Below, one piece after another: positions 38,452 through 48,566 of a stretch of DNA of 64,000 bases. Below the pieces are notes generated by a model, which saw only the letters and a list, made by a program, of their open reading frames with translations, was not told the origin of the DNA and searched no databases. The DNA is taken from assembly GCF_001704155.1 (NCBI RefSeq), contig NZ_CP016294.1, positions 3,903,501-3,967,500 of the forward strand. The letters are read 5' to 3'. Position 1 is the first letter of the stretch. Each line of letters opens with the position of its first letter. Source of the DNA: Stenotrophomonas rhizophila (GTDB taxonomy: Bacteria; Pseudomonadota; Gammaproteobacteria; Xanthomonadales; Xanthomonadaceae). The position numbers and the translations under genes are program-made.

Positions 38452-41400
38452 ACATCTCCGGCCCGTTCATCCGCCGCCCGATCGGCACCGCGCTGCTGGC
38501 CATCGGCCTGTTCGTGGTCGGGTTGATGTGCTACCTGAAGCTGGGGGTGTCGGCACTGCCGAACATCCAGATCCCGGTGATTTTCGTGCACGCCAGCCAG
38601 TCCGGCGCGGACGCCACCACGATGGCCTCCACGGTCACCGCGCCGCTGGAGCGCCACCTGGGCCAGCTGCCCGGCGTGGACCAGATGCGCTCGTCCAGCT
38701 CCGAAGGCAGCTCGCTGGTCTTCATGATCTTCCAGAGCGGGGTCGACATCGATTCGGCCGCGCTGGACGTGCAGACCGCGATCAACTCGGCCCAGGCCGA
38801 CCTGCCCTCCGGGCTGGGTTCGCCGATGTTCCAGAAGGCCAACCCGAACGACGATCCGGTCATCGCCATCGCGTTGACCTCGCAGACGCAGTCGGCCGAT
38901 GAGCTGTACAACGTGGCCGATTCGCTGCTGGCCCAGCGCATCCGCCAGATCAGCGGGGTGTCGTCGGTGGACATCGCCGGCGCCTCCACCCCGGCGGTGC
39001 GGGTGGACGTCAACCTGCGCCTGCTCAATGCGCTCAACCTCACCCCGGACGACCTGCGCAATGCGGTGCGCGCCGCCAATGTGACCTCGCCCACCGGCTT
39101 CCTGACCGATGGCAACACCACAACGGCGATCATCGCCAACGATTCAGTGGCGCGCGCGGCCGACTTCGCCAACCTGGTGATCAAGACCCAGGATGATGGC
39201 CGGGTGATCCGCCTGAAGGACGTGGCCAACGTCTACGACGGCCAGCAGGACGCCTACCAGGCCGCGTGGTTCGACCACAAACCGGCGGTGGTGATGTATG
39301 TGTTCACCCGCGCCGGGGCCAACATCGTGGAGACGGTGGACCGGGTCAAGGCGCAGATCCCGATGCTGCGCGACTACCTGCAGCCGGGCACCACGCTCAC
39401 CCCGTACTTCGACCGCACCCCGACCATCCGCTCGTCGCTGCACGAAGTGCAGATCACCCTGCTGATCAGCCTGGCGATGGTGATCCTGACCATGGCGCTG
39501 TTCCTGCGCCGGCTGGCGCCGACCCTGATCGCGGCGATCACCGTGCCGCTGTCGCTGGCGGGTGCGGCGCTGGTGATGTACGTGTTCGGCTTCACCCTGA
39601 ACAACCTGAGCCTGCTGGCGCTGGTGATCGCGATCGGCTTCGTGGTCGATGACGCGATCGTGGTGATCGAAAACATCATGCGCCACCTCGACGAAGGCAT
39701 GCCGCGCATGCAGGCGGCCTTGACCGGCGCCCGCGAGATCGGCTTCACCATCGTCTCCATCACCGCCTCGCTGGTGGCGGTGTTCATTCCGCTGCTGTTT
39801 GCCAGCGGCATGGTCGGTGCGTTCTTCCGCGAGTTCACCGTGACCCTGGTGGCCGCCATCGTGGTCTCGATGATCGTCTCGCTCACGCTCACCCCGGCGC
39901 TGTGCAGCCGCTTCCTCAGCGCCCACACGGAGCCGGACAAGCCCTCGCGGATCGGCCGCTTCCTGGATGCCACCCACGACCGCATGCTGCGCGTGTACAC
40001 CGTCTGCCTGGACTTCTCGCTGCGCCACGCGCTGCTGCTGTCGCTGACCCCGATCCTGCTGATCGTGGCCACGGTGATGCTGGCGGGCGCGGTCAAGAAG
40101 GGCTCGTTCCCGCCGCAGGACACCGGCCTGATCTGGGGCCGCGCCAACTCCAGCGCGACGGTGTCCTTCGAAGACATGGTCAACCGCCAGCGCCGCATCA
40201 CCGATATGCTGATGGCCGACCCGGCGGTGAAAACCGTGGGCGTGCGCCTGGGCAGCGGCCGCCAGGGGTCCAGCGCGCAGTTCAACATCGAGCTGAAGAC
40301 CCGCAAGGAAGGCCGCCGCGAAACCACCGCGCAGGCGCTGGCCCGGCTGAGCGCCAAGGCCGACCGCTACCCCGACCTGGAGCTGCGCCTGCGCGCGATC
40401 CAGGATCTTCCCAGCGATGGCGGCGGCGGCAACAGCCAGGGCGCGCAGTACCGCGTGTCGCTGCAGGGCAACGACCTGGCCCAGCTGCAGGAATGGCTGC
40501 CCAAGGTGCAGGCCGCACTGAAGAAGAACCCCATGCTGCGCGACGTCGGCACCGACGTGGACACCGCCGGGCTGCGCCAGAACATCGAGATCGACCGGGC
40601 CAAGGCCGCGCGCCTGGGCGTGTCGGTCGGCGCGATCGATGGCGCGCTGTATGGCGCGTTCGGCCAGCGGCAGATTTCTACGATCTACTCGGACATCAAC
40701 CAGTACAGCGTGGTGGTCAACGCGCTGCCGGAGCAGACCGCCACCCCGCGCGCGCTGGATGAGATCCACGTGCGTGCCGGCAACGGCGAGATGATCCCGA
40801 TCACCGCCGTGGCGCGCCAGGTCCCCGGGCTGGCCCCGCCGCAGATCACCCACCAGAACCAGTACACCACGATGGACCTGAGCTACAACCTGGCCCCGGG
40901 CGTGAGCACCGGCGAAGGCGAGGCGATCATCAAGGCCACCGTGGACGGGCTGCGCCTGCCCGGCGACATCCGCATCAGCGATGGCGGCGGCTTCAACGTG
41001 CAGCTCAACCCCAATTCGATGCTGATCCTGGTGCTGGCCGCCATCATCACCGTGTACCTGGTGCTGGGCATGCTGTACGAAAGCCTGGTGCACCCGGTGA
41101 CGATCCTGTCCACGCTGCCGGCGGCGGGCGTGGGCGCGCTGCTGGCGCTGTTCGTGACCAATACCGAGCTGTCGGTGATCTCGATGATTGCGCTGGTGCT
41201 GCTGATCGGCATCGTCAAGAAGAACGCGATCATGATGATCGACTTCGCCGTGGTGGCCCAGCGTGAGCACGGCAAGAGCCCGCTGGAAGCGGTGCGCGAG
41301 GCCAGCATCGTGCGCTTCCGCCCGATCATGATGACCACCATGGTGGCGATCCTGGCGGCGGTGCCGCTGGCGATCGGCCTGGGCGAAGGGTCCGAGCTGC

Positions 41401-41570
41401 GTCGCCCGCTGGGCATTGCGATGATCGGCGGGCTGCTGTTCTCGCAGAGCCTGACCCTGCTGAGCACCCCGGCGCTGTATGTGATCTTCTCGTGCCTGCA
41501 GCAGCACTGGCGCGGCTGGCGCGCGCGCCGGCGCGAGAAGGCGATGATCAAGCGCGCTGCACGCGCGTAA
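38448..41570 (+). CDS. smeK: RND efflux permease 2 (SmeK/MdtC-like)
   Basis: A 1040-aa RND permease paralogous to the preceding gene: 'FIRRPIGTALLAIGLFVVG', 'VIAIGFVVDDAIVVIENIMRH', 'LLIGIVKKNAIMMIDFAV', 'RFRPIMMTTMVAILAAVPLA'. GTG start inside the smeJ stop. No outer-membrane factor gene follows, so the pump must borrow a TolC-like channel encoded elsewhere. A GTAG repeat lies 5 bp after the stop. Confidence 0.9.
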   Translation: MNISGPFIRRPIGTALLAIGLFVVGLMCYLKLGVSALPNIQIPVIFVHASQSGADATTMASTVTAPLERHLGQLPGVDQMRSSSSEGSSLVFMIFQSGVDIDSAALDVQTAINSAQADLPSGLGSPMFQKANPNDDPVIAIALTSQTQSADELYNVADSLLAQRIRQISGVSSVDIAGASTPAVRVDVNLRLLNALNLTPDDLRNAVRAANVTSPTGFLTDGNTTTAIIANDSVARAADFANLVIKTQDDGRVIRLKDVANVYDGQQDAYQAAWFDHKPAVVMYVFTRAGANIVETVDRVKAQIPMLRDYLQPGTTLTPYFDRTPTIRSSLHEVQITLLISLAMVILTMALFLRRLAPTLIAAITVPLSLAGAALVMYVFGFTLNNLSLLALVIAIGFVVDDAIVVIENIMRHLDEGMPRMQAALTGAREIGFTIVSITASLVAVFIPLLFASGMVGAFFREFTVTLVAAIVVSMIVSLTLTPALCSRFLSAHTEPDKPSRIGRFLDATHDRMLRVYTVCLDFSLRHALLLSLTPILLIVATVMLAGAVKKGSFPPQDTGLIWGRANSSATVSFEDMVNRQRRITDMLMADPAVKTVGVRLGSGRQGSSAQFNIELKTRKEGRRETTAQALARLSAKADRYPDLELRLRAIQDLPSDGGGGNSQGAQYRVSLQGNDLAQLQEWLPKVQAALKKNPMLRDVGTDVDTAGLRQNIEIDRAKAARLGVSVGAIDGALYGAFGQRQISTIYSDINQYSVVVNALPEQTATPRALDEIHVRAGNGEMIPITAVARQVPGLAPPQITHQNQYTTMDLSYNLAPGVSTGEGEAIIKATVDGLRLPGDIRISDGGGFNVQLNPNSMLILVLAAIITVYLVLGMLYESLVHPVTILSTLPAAGVGALLALFVTNTELSVISMIALVLLIGIVKKNAIMMIDFAVVAQREHGKSPLEAVREASIVRFRPIMMTTMVAILAAVPLAIGLGEGSELRRPLGIAMIGGLLFSQSLTLLSTPALYVIFSCLQQHWRGWRARRREKAMIKRAARA

Positions 41571-41574
41571 CGCG

Positions 41575-41600
41575 GCGCACGACCAACGGTCGTGCGCTAC
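41575..41600 (-). repeat. SMAG-like GTAG palindrome
   Basis: Read on the minus strand: GTAG then GCACGACC-GTT-GGTCGTGC inside a 10-bp perfect stem. The stem is almost the same as that of the queF-linked copy at 32304 but in the opposite orientation. It lies directly after the pump operon. Confidence 0.75.
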
Positions 41601-41638
41601 CGCGTTCATGACGATCATTTGACGCGCGGCACTCAAAA

Positions 41639-41651
41639 GAGAACAATTCGC
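41639..41651. promoter_or_regulatory. Fur-box-like 13-mer upstream of siderophore receptor
   Basis: GAGAACAATTCGC matches the dyad GAGAATnATTCTC at 10 of the 12 specified positions, about 140 bp upstream of the receptor start. This fits iron-repressed control of a TonB siderophore receptor. Confidence 0.45.
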
Positions 41652-41791
41652 ACCAGCCACGGTCCTGCCGCGCCTCGCGCACCGCGCTGACTCCGCCTTT
41701 GCGGGCAGTGCCCCGACTCAGCCACGCCCTCTTCTTCCGCTTTCAACTGATCGCGGACGGTGTGCTGCTGTCCGCAGAGCACCCCCACTCG

Positions 41792-43849
41792 ATGCCTGCT
41801 TCCGTATTTCCGCGCCACGCCCTGCGCCCGGCCCTGCTTGCCCTGTCGCTGTCGCTGGCCTGCGCGGCACACGCGCAGTCCCGCTCGGCCACCGAGCTGG
41901 ACGCGGTGAAAGTCACCGCCGAACGCACCCACACCGAGACCGGCGCCCTGGGCGACCGCCCGGTACGCGATACCCCGTTCGCGATCTCCGTCATCGGCCG
42001 CGAGGACATCGAGAAGCGCCAGGTGGTCTCGCTGGGCGAGGCGTTCCTGACCGACCCGTCGGTGGTCACCCAGGTCAGCGCCTACGCCAGTGGCTGGAGC
42101 TCGCCGATCCGCAACCGCGGCATCGACCTGAGCTATGACAGCTACCGCGTCAACGGCCTGCAGGTCTCCTCGTGGGGCACGGAGTGGCCGCTGGAAGTGA
42201 TGGAACAGGTGGAGCTGCTCAAGGGCCCGGGTGGCTTCATGTACGGCTTCGGCCAGCCCGGCGGCATCATCAACTACGTCACGAAGAAGCCCACCGATGC
42301 CCCCACCTTCTCCGCGCAGCTCGGCTGGCGCGAACAGGGCATCGTCAGCGGCCAGGTCGATGTCGGCGGCCGCGTCGGCAACGAAGACATGTTCGGCTAC
42401 CGCTTCAACGCCTACCAGGAGAAGGGCGAAACCTTCAACGGTGGCGAAGTGAACCGCAAGGTCGGTGCGCTGTCGCTGGATGCACGCCTGGGCGATGCGC
42501 TCACCTGGACCTTCGATGGCGTGTTCCAGGAGCGCGATCTCAGCGAGGAATCGCCGCAGTACTACTTCATCGGCCTGACCGAACTGCCGCGCCCGATCGC
42601 CGGCGATGTCAACAACGCCATTCCGGGCACCTTCTACGACACCCGCTCCAGCCTGCTCTCCACTGCCCTGGACTGGCAGATCAACGACGACTGGAAGGCC
42701 AGCCTGAGCTATGGCTACACCTCGTCGTGGAACGACGTGAACAAGATCTTCGCCTACATCGACGACGTCAATGGCGACTACGACGTCAACGTCTACGAGC
42801 TCGGCGGCAAGAGCGAGTGGAAGCTGGCCCAGGCCATCGTGCAGGGCCGCTTCCAGACCGGCCCGCTGTCGCACCAGCTCGTCGCCGGCGTCTCGCACCA
42901 GACCGGGCTGGGCTGGGACCGCCCCTACGAATGGAACACCATCGGCCGTGGCAACCTCTACCAGCGCCCCACCCTGCGCCATGACGCCGTCGGTTCGCAG
43001 GAGCTCACCCGCGGCAGCGAAACCGTACAGCAGGCGGTGTTCGTCAGCGATACGGTGGATTTCGGCCACGGCTGGTCGGTGCTGGCCGGTGCGCGCTACA
43101 ACGACTTCGAGACCAAGGGTGCCTACCACACCTACCCGGTCACCCCGACCTACGCGGTGATGTTCAAGCCGGCCGATGCAGTCACGCTCTACACCAGCTA
43201 CGTCGAATCGCTGGAAGCGGGCAGCCGGGTGGGCAGCGACTACATCAACGCCGGCGACGTGCTCGACCCGACCATCAGCAAGCAGTTCGAGATCGGCGCC
43301 AAGATCGAGTACCCACGCTGGAACGCCAACGCGGCTGCGTTCCGACTGGAGCGCGGTGCCAACATCGACCGCCTGACCAGCGGCGGCAAACTGCTGGTGC
43401 AGGACGGCATCACCCTGTACGAGGGCGTGGAAGTGAGCGGCGACGTCCGCCTGACCGACGCCTTCACCCTCGGCGGCGGCGTGACCTGGCTGGACCCGAC
43501 CTACGACAAGCTCTCGCCCGACAGCAGCACCCAGGAAGGCAACCGCACCGCCGGCGCAGCGCACTGGAACGGCGTGGTGCACGCCGACTACAGCGTGCCG
43601 CAGGTGGAAGGCCTGGGCCTGTACGCGCTGGCCCGCTACTACGGCGACGTGTACTACGACGCCGACAACACCCTCAAGCTGCCCGACTACACCCTGGTCA
43701 ACGCCGGCGTCGGCTACCGCATGCAGGCCAACGGCCACCCGGTCACCTGGCGCGCCAGCGTCGAAAACCTCACCAACAGGAAGTACTGGTCCAACGCCGG
43801 CATCGGCCTGCCGCGCACGTTCGCGGTCAGCGTCAGGTTTGATCTGTAA
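41792..43849 (+). CDS. TonB-dependent siderophore receptor
   Basis: A 685-aa outer-membrane receptor. Signal peptide (LLALSLSLACAAHA-QS), TonB box 'ELDAVKVTAERT', plug with 'DTPFAISVIGREDIEKRQ' typical of ferric-siderophore (FhuE/ferrichrome-like) receptors, and a beta-barrel ending 'RTFAVSVRFDL' with a terminal aromatic-x-x pattern. It is smaller than the carbohydrate-type receptor earlier in the window. A Fur-like site upstream supports a role in iron uptake. The start MPASVFPRH is preferred for its signal peptide. The siderophore is unknown. Confidence 0.88.
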   Translation: MPASVFPRHALRPALLALSLSLACAAHAQSRSATELDAVKVTAERTHTETGALGDRPVRDTPFAISVIGREDIEKRQVVSLGEAFLTDPSVVTQVSAYASGWSSPIRNRGIDLSYDSYRVNGLQVSSWGTEWPLEVMEQVELLKGPGGFMYGFGQPGGIINYVTKKPTDAPTFSAQLGWREQGIVSGQVDVGGRVGNEDMFGYRFNAYQEKGETFNGGEVNRKVGALSLDARLGDALTWTFDGVFQERDLSEESPQYYFIGLTELPRPIAGDVNNAIPGTFYDTRSSLLSTALDWQINDDWKASLSYGYTSSWNDVNKIFAYIDDVNGDYDVNVYELGGKSEWKLAQAIVQGRFQTGPLSHQLVAGVSHQTGLGWDRPYEWNTIGRGNLYQRPTLRHDAVGSQELTRGSETVQQAVFVSDTVDFGHGWSVLAGARYNDFETKGAYHTYPVTPTYAVMFKPADAVTLYTSYVESLEAGSRVGSDYINAGDVLDPTISKQFEIGAKIEYPRWNANAAAFRLERGANIDRLTSGGKLLVQDGITLYEGVEVSGDVRLTDAFTLGGGVTWLDPTYDKLSPDSSTQEGNRTAGAAHWNGVVHADYSVPQVEGLGLYALARYYGDVYYDADNTLKLPDYTLVNAGVGYRMQANGHPVTWRASVENLTNRKYWSNAGIGLPRTFAVSVRFDL

Positions 43850-43982
43850 GCGAAGGGCGTAGCAGCCCGTCATTTCATTCGTTGCGAGCGGTGAGGCCGG
43901 CGGGGGTGGGTACCTACCAACCGGCTATGTCGGCTTCACCGCGATGACGCAATAATGAGGTGCCACCGCCCGACGAGTCCGC

Positions 43983-46160
43983 ATGTCCGCCCGAGAATCC
44001 CGCCTGAGTCGCCTGTGGGCGCATGAGAAGGCCAGCTACGGGCTGCGGGTGTTCATTGCGTTGTCCGTGGCCATGGGCGTGTGCTGGCACCTGGACCAGC
44101 TGCCTGCGCTGCCCGGCGTATTCCTCGGCATCATCGCCAGCGCCATTGCCGAAACCGATGACAACTGGTGGGGCCGCACCAAATCCGTCGCCCTCTCCCT
44201 GCTGTGCTTCGTGGTGGCCGCCGCCGCCGTGGTCGAGCTGTTCGCCTGGCCGTGGCTGTTCATTGCGGCCCTGGCCCTGTCCACCTTCAGCCTGACCCTG
44301 CTCGGCGCGCTTGGCGAACGCTATGCCTCCATCGCCCAGGCCACGGTCACCCTGGCCATCTACACCATGATCGGCCTCGAACAGCACGGCGCGGACGACC
44401 GCGCCCAGGCCATCAGCGCCGTCAGCCACCTGCTGGCCGGCGCCCTCTGGTACGGCCTGCTGTCCATCCTGTGGACCGCCCTGTTCGCCAACCGCCCCGT
44501 GCGCGAACGCCTCGCCCGCCTCTACCTTGAACTCGGCCGCTATCTTCAGCTCAAGGCCGACCTGTTCGAACCGGTGCGCGATGCCGACGTGCAGAAGCGC
44601 CAGCTGGCCCTGGCCGAACAGAACCGCCGCGTCGTTGAAGCGCTCAACATCGCCAAGACCGCCATCCTGGCCCGGTTTGGCCGCTCCGGCCGCCCGGGCG
44701 TGCAATCCGGCCTGTACCTGCGCCTGTACTACATGGCCCAGGACTTCCACGAACGCGCCAGTTCCTCGCACTACCCCTATGGCGCGCTCACCGACGCCTT
44801 CTTCCACAGCGACGTGCTCTACCGCTGCCAGCGCCTGCTCGCCCTGCAGGGCGAAGCGTGTGCCAACCTGGGCACCGCCATCCGCATGCGCCGGCCGTTC
44901 CAGTACGGCGACCGGACCCGCCAGGCCACCGCCGACCTCACCGATTCCCTCGCCTGGCTGCGCGCCCAGCACAACCCCCAGTGGCAGCGCCTGCTCTCCT
45001 CGCTGGAACTGCTTGGCCACAACCTGCAGAGCATCGAACGCCGCCTGTCCGAAGCGGCCAAGTCCGAATCCACCCTGGACAACGTCGACACCCGCCTGCG
45101 CGACACCAACCCGCATACCCTGCGCGAAATGGGCGTGCGCATCCGCCAGCAGCTCACTCCCGGCTCGCTGCTGTTCCGCCACGGCCTGCGCATGGCGCTG
45201 GCGCTGATCGTGGGCTTTGCCGCCATCCGCCTGTTCAATGCCCAGAACGGCTCCTGGGTGCTGCTCACCATCGTGTTCGTGTGCCGCCCCAACTTCGGCG
45301 CCACCCGCCAGCGGCTGGCCCAGCGCATCGCCGGCACCCTGATCGGGCTGGTGCTCACCTGGGCGCTGATGCAGCTGTTCCAGGACCTGCGCATCGAATT
45401 GTTGATCGCCCTGCTTTCCGCGCTGCTGTTCTTCTTTACCCGCAGCGACCGCTACCTGGTCGCCTCGGCCGCGATCACCGTGATGGCACTGACCTGCTTC
45501 AACCTCATCGGCGATGGCTTCCTGCTGATCTGGCCGCGGCTGGTCGATACCCTGCTGGGCTGCGCGATCGCCGCCGCCGCCGCGTTCCTGATCCTGCCCG
45601 ACTGGCAGGGCCGCCGCCTCGACCTGGTCATGGCGCGCGTGCTTGAACGCTGCGCCGGCTACCTGCAGGCGGTGCTGGGCCAGTATGGCAGCGGCATGCA
45701 GGACGACCTGGCCTACCGCATCGCCCGCCGCGACATGCACAACGCAGACGTCGCCCTGTCCACCGCGCTGTCCAACATGCTGCGCGAACCGGGCCACGTG
45801 CGCGGCAACCTGGACGCCGGCTTCCGCTTCCTGGCGCTGTCCAACACCCTGCTCGGCCACCTGTCCGCGCTCGGCGCCCACCGCGCGCAGCTGGACAGCT
45901 ATGCGCAGGACCCCCTGGCCCGTTCCAGCGGCGAACGCGTGCAGCAGGCCATGCAGCAGATCGCCGGCGCGCTGGAACGGCGCGAACCAGTGGACGAGGC
46001 CGCCAACGAGGGCGACCGGGCCCTGGCCGAGCAGCTGGAGCAGCTCAATGATGAGATGCCGCCGAAGCTGCAGCTGATCCGCACCCAGATCGGCCTGATG
46101 CTGCGCCTGCTGCCCAAGCTGCGCGCCGCCGCGAACGAAATAGGGACCGGGACCGCGTGA
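43983..46160 (+). CDS. YccS-like FUSC-family inner-membrane protein
   Basis: A 725-aa protein with two hydrophobic blocks (about residues 20-165 and 395-530), each of several helices, separated by a soluble helical region. This is the FUSC/YccS-YhfK layout, related to aromatic-acid exporter AaeB. The block 'PALPGVFLGIIASAIAETDDNWWGRTKS' and the second-block 'FVCRPNFGATRQRLAQRIAGTLIG' are the family signatures. Substrate unknown. It overlaps the longest frame of the next gene but ends about 30 bp before its true start. Confidence 0.85.
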   Translation: MSARESRLSRLWAHEKASYGLRVFIALSVAMGVCWHLDQLPALPGVFLGIIASAIAETDDNWWGRTKSVALSLLCFVVAAAAVVELFAWPWLFIAALALSTFSLTLLGALGERYASIAQATVTLAIYTMIGLEQHGADDRAQAISAVSHLLAGALWYGLLSILWTALFANRPVRERLARLYLELGRYLQLKADLFEPVRDADVQKRQLALAEQNRRVVEALNIAKTAILARFGRSGRPGVQSGLYLRLYYMAQDFHERASSSHYPYGALTDAFFHSDVLYRCQRLLALQGEACANLGTAIRMRRPFQYGDRTRQATADLTDSLAWLRAQHNPQWQRLLSSLELLGHNLQSIERRLSEAAKSESTLDNVDTRLRDTNPHTLREMGVRIRQQLTPGSLLFRHGLRMALALIVGFAAIRLFNAQNGSWVLLTIVFVCRPNFGATRQRLAQRIAGTLIGLVLTWALMQLFQDLRIELLIALLSALLFFFTRSDRYLVASAAITVMALTCFNLIGDGFLLIWPRLVDTLLGCAIAAAAAFLILPDWQGRRLDLVMARVLERCAGYLQAVLGQYGSGMQDDLAYRIARRDMHNADVALSTALSNMLREPGHVRGNLDAGFRFLALSNTLLGHLSALGAHRAQLDSYAQDPLARSSGERVQQAMQQIAGALERREPVDEAANEGDRALAEQLEQLNDEMPPKLQLIRTQIGLMLRLLPKLRAAANEIGTGTA

Positions 46161-46189
46161 TAGGCTGCGCCGGTTCGCAAGGAGATTCC

Positions 46190-48079
46190 ATGTCCGGCCA
46201 CAGTCAGTTCGCCCTGCTCCGCCAGCGCCGCTTCCTGCCCTTCTTCATCGTGCAGTCGCTGGGGGCGTTCAACGACAACGTATACCGCCAGGCCATCATC
46301 GGCCTGCTGTTCTACCTCGGCGTGAGCCAGGCCGAGCAGTCGCTGTACACCACGCTGGCGCCGGCCATCTTCATCCTGCCCTACTTCCTGTTCTCCGCCC
46401 TGGCCGGGCAGATCGCCGAGAAGCTGGAGAAATCGCGGCTGATCGTGATCACCACCACGATGGAGATCGGGATCATGACCCTGGCCGCGGTCGGCTTCCT
46501 CACCCAGAGCATGCCGATCCTGCTCGTTGCCCTGTTCTGTACCGGCCTGCAGTCCACGCTGTTCGGCCCGGTGAAGTACTCGGTGCTGCCCTCGGTGCTC
46601 AAGCCCGAAGAGCTCACCGGCGGCAACGGCCTGGTCGAAATGGGCACCTCCATGTCGATCCTGACCGGCATGATCAGCGGCGGCATCATCTTCACCCTGG
46701 CCGGCAGTTTCGGCCCGATCGTGGCGGCAACGGCAGTGATCGCGCTGGCCATTGCCGGCAACATCACCGCGCGCATGATCCCCAGGGTCGATGCCGGCGC
46801 GCCCGACCTGAAGATCAACTGGAACCCCATCCCGGAATCGCTGGCGGTGCTGCGCCTGGCCAAGAAGCAGAAGGCCGTGGCTAATGCCATCCTGGGCGTG
46901 TCGTGGTTCTGGTTCGTGGGCACCATGCTCACCTCGCAGCTGCCCACCTACGCGGTGGTCAACCTGGGCGGCGAACCGACCCTGTACATCTTCGCGCTGG
47001 CGCTGTTTTCGATCGGCACCGGCGTGGGCTCGCTGCTGTGCGAAAAACTGTCCGGCCGCACCGTGGAAATCGGCCTGGTGCCGTTGGGCGCCTTCGGCAT
47101 GACCGCCTTCATGCTGGACCTGTACTTCGCGCGCGCCGGCACCGCCACCACGGCGGGCCTGGGCGTGGCCGCCTTCGTGGCCGCGCCGGGCAGCATTCGC
47201 ATCATCGTCGACCTGGTGGGCATCGGCCTGTTCACCGGCTTCTTCGTGGTGCCGTTGTTCGCGCTGATCCAGAGCCGCACGCCGAAATCGGAAATGTCGC
47301 GCGTGTTCGCCGCGCTCAACATCCAGAATTCCGGCTTCATCGTCGCCGCGGCGATGATTGCGCTGGCCACGCAGAAATTCCTGCACTGGACGATCCCGCA
47401 GCTGTTCCTCGCGCTGGCGATCGCCAATGCGGTGGTGGCGATCTACATCTTCACCATCGTGCCCGAATTCCTGATGCGGTTCCTCAGCTGGGTGATGGTG
47501 CGCTTCCTGTACCGCCTGCGCCCGCATGGCATTGAAGCCAACGTGCCGGATGAAGGCGCCGCGCTGATCGTCTGCAACCATGTCAGCTACATGGACGCGC
47601 TGATCCTGTCGGCAACGATCCCGCGCCCGGTGCGCTTCGTCATGTATTACAAGATCTTCAACATCCCGGTGATGCGCTGGATCTTCCGCACCGCCAAGGC
47701 CATTCCGATTGCCGGCGCGCGCGAGAACCCGGCGCTGATGCAGGCCGCGTTCGATGAAGTGGACAAGGCGCTGGCCGAAGGTGAGCTGGTCTGCATCTTC
47801 CCCGAAGGTGCGCTTACCCGCGATGGCGAAATGGCCGCCTTCAAATCCGGCGTGGAGAAAATCCTCGAGCGCCGGCCGGTGCCGGTGGTGCCGATGGCGT
47901 TGCGCGGCATGTGGACCAGCATGTGGAGCCGCCGCGATACGCGCCTGGGGCGCATGCGGGTGCCGCGCCGCCTGCGCGCCCACGTCGAGGTCATGGCCGG
48001 CCCGCCGGTCGACGGCGCAGCGGCCACCGCCGAGGGGCTGGAAGCGCAGGTCAGAACACTGCGCGGCGATCAAGGCTGA
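46190..48079 (+). CDS. LplT-like flippase fused to PlsC-type acyltransferase
   Basis: A 629-aa fusion. Residues about 1-420 are an MFS lysophospholipid transporter ('VQSLGAFNDNVYRQAIIGLL'). Residues about 440-625 are a glycerolipid acyltransferase with H(x4)D in NHVSYMD (His464, Asp469) and CIFPEGALTRDGE. Unlike E. coli Aas, there is no acyl-ACP synthetase domain. Together it should flip lysophospholipids inward and re-acylate them, repairing membranes. AAGGAG before the ATG sets the start. Confidence 0.9.
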   Translation: MSGHSQFALLRQRRFLPFFIVQSLGAFNDNVYRQAIIGLLFYLGVSQAEQSLYTTLAPAIFILPYFLFSALAGQIAEKLEKSRLIVITTTMEIGIMTLAAVGFLTQSMPILLVALFCTGLQSTLFGPVKYSVLPSVLKPEELTGGNGLVEMGTSMSILTGMISGGIIFTLAGSFGPIVAATAVIALAIAGNITARMIPRVDAGAPDLKINWNPIPESLAVLRLAKKQKAVANAILGVSWFWFVGTMLTSQLPTYAVVNLGGEPTLYIFALALFSIGTGVGSLLCEKLSGRTVEIGLVPLGAFGMTAFMLDLYFARAGTATTAGLGVAAFVAAPGSIRIIVDLVGIGLFTGFFVVPLFALIQSRTPKSEMSRVFAALNIQNSGFIVAAAMIALATQKFLHWTIPQLFLALAIANAVVAIYIFTIVPEFLMRFLSWVMVRFLYRLRPHGIEANVPDEGAALIVCNHVSYMDALILSATIPRPVRFVMYYKIFNIPVMRWIFRTAKAIPIAGARENPALMQAAFDEVDKALAEGELVCIFPEGALTRDGEMAAFKSGVEKILERRPVPVVPMALRGMWTSMWSRRDTRLGRMRVPRRLRAHVEVMAGPPVDGAAATAEGLEAQVRTLRGDQG

Positions 48080-48220
48080 AAGCGACCAGATCAGGGTATT
48101 CCGCAAAGAAATCCAATGCGGCGCTCATGTAAACGCATACATCGGCGGGAACATCGGGTAGATTACCGCCCATAGGGGGTGTCGCTTGGCGTTGGGAGAT
48201 GCCAAGGGACAACCAATGGA

Positions 48221-48523
48221 ATGGAGTCGTACTTGAATCATCTGCCGCCACCGACCCCGTCGGGCGTTGTCGTCCCCAACCATCTGGTCTGGGCGATCCT
48301 GACAACGTTGTTCTGCTGCCTGCCGTTGGGCGTGGTGTCGATCGTGTACGCGGCCCAGGTCGATGGCCGCCGCGCGGCCGGCGACCTGGCCGGTGCCTAC
48401 GACGCATCGCGCAAGGCCGGTGGATGGGCATTGGCATCGGCGCTGGCCCTGCCGGTACTGCTGCTGTTGTGGTTTGGCCTGTTTGGCGGCATGGCCGCGC
48501 TGGGCGCTCTTTCCGACCTGTGA
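48221..48523 (+). CDS. CD225/dispanin-family membrane protein 1
   Basis: A 100-aa two-helix membrane protein with the family signature 'PNHLVWAILTTLFCCLPLGVVSIVYAAQV' split at the first helix, and a second helix near residue 75-95. The start MESYLNH is chosen; a GTG 42 nt upstream is an alternative. It is a paralogue of the next gene. Bacterial dispanins have no defined function. Confidence 0.8.
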   Translation: MESYLNHLPPPTPSGVVVPNHLVWAILTTLFCCLPLGVVSIVYAAQVDGRRAAGDLAGAYDASRKAGGWALASALALPVLLLLWFGLFGGMAALGALSDL

Positions 48524-48566
48524 AACACCCTTCGTTCAACCCACCCAAGAAAATGGAGCTTCACTG

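Noticed and set aside
39144..41660. 838-codon minus-strand frame inside the second RND permease
   Set aside because: Same codon-mirror effect; no recognisable domain.
41633..43873. 746-codon minus-strand frame opposite the siderophore receptor
   Set aside because: Shadow of the receptor gene, which has signal peptide, TonB box and barrel end on the plus strand.
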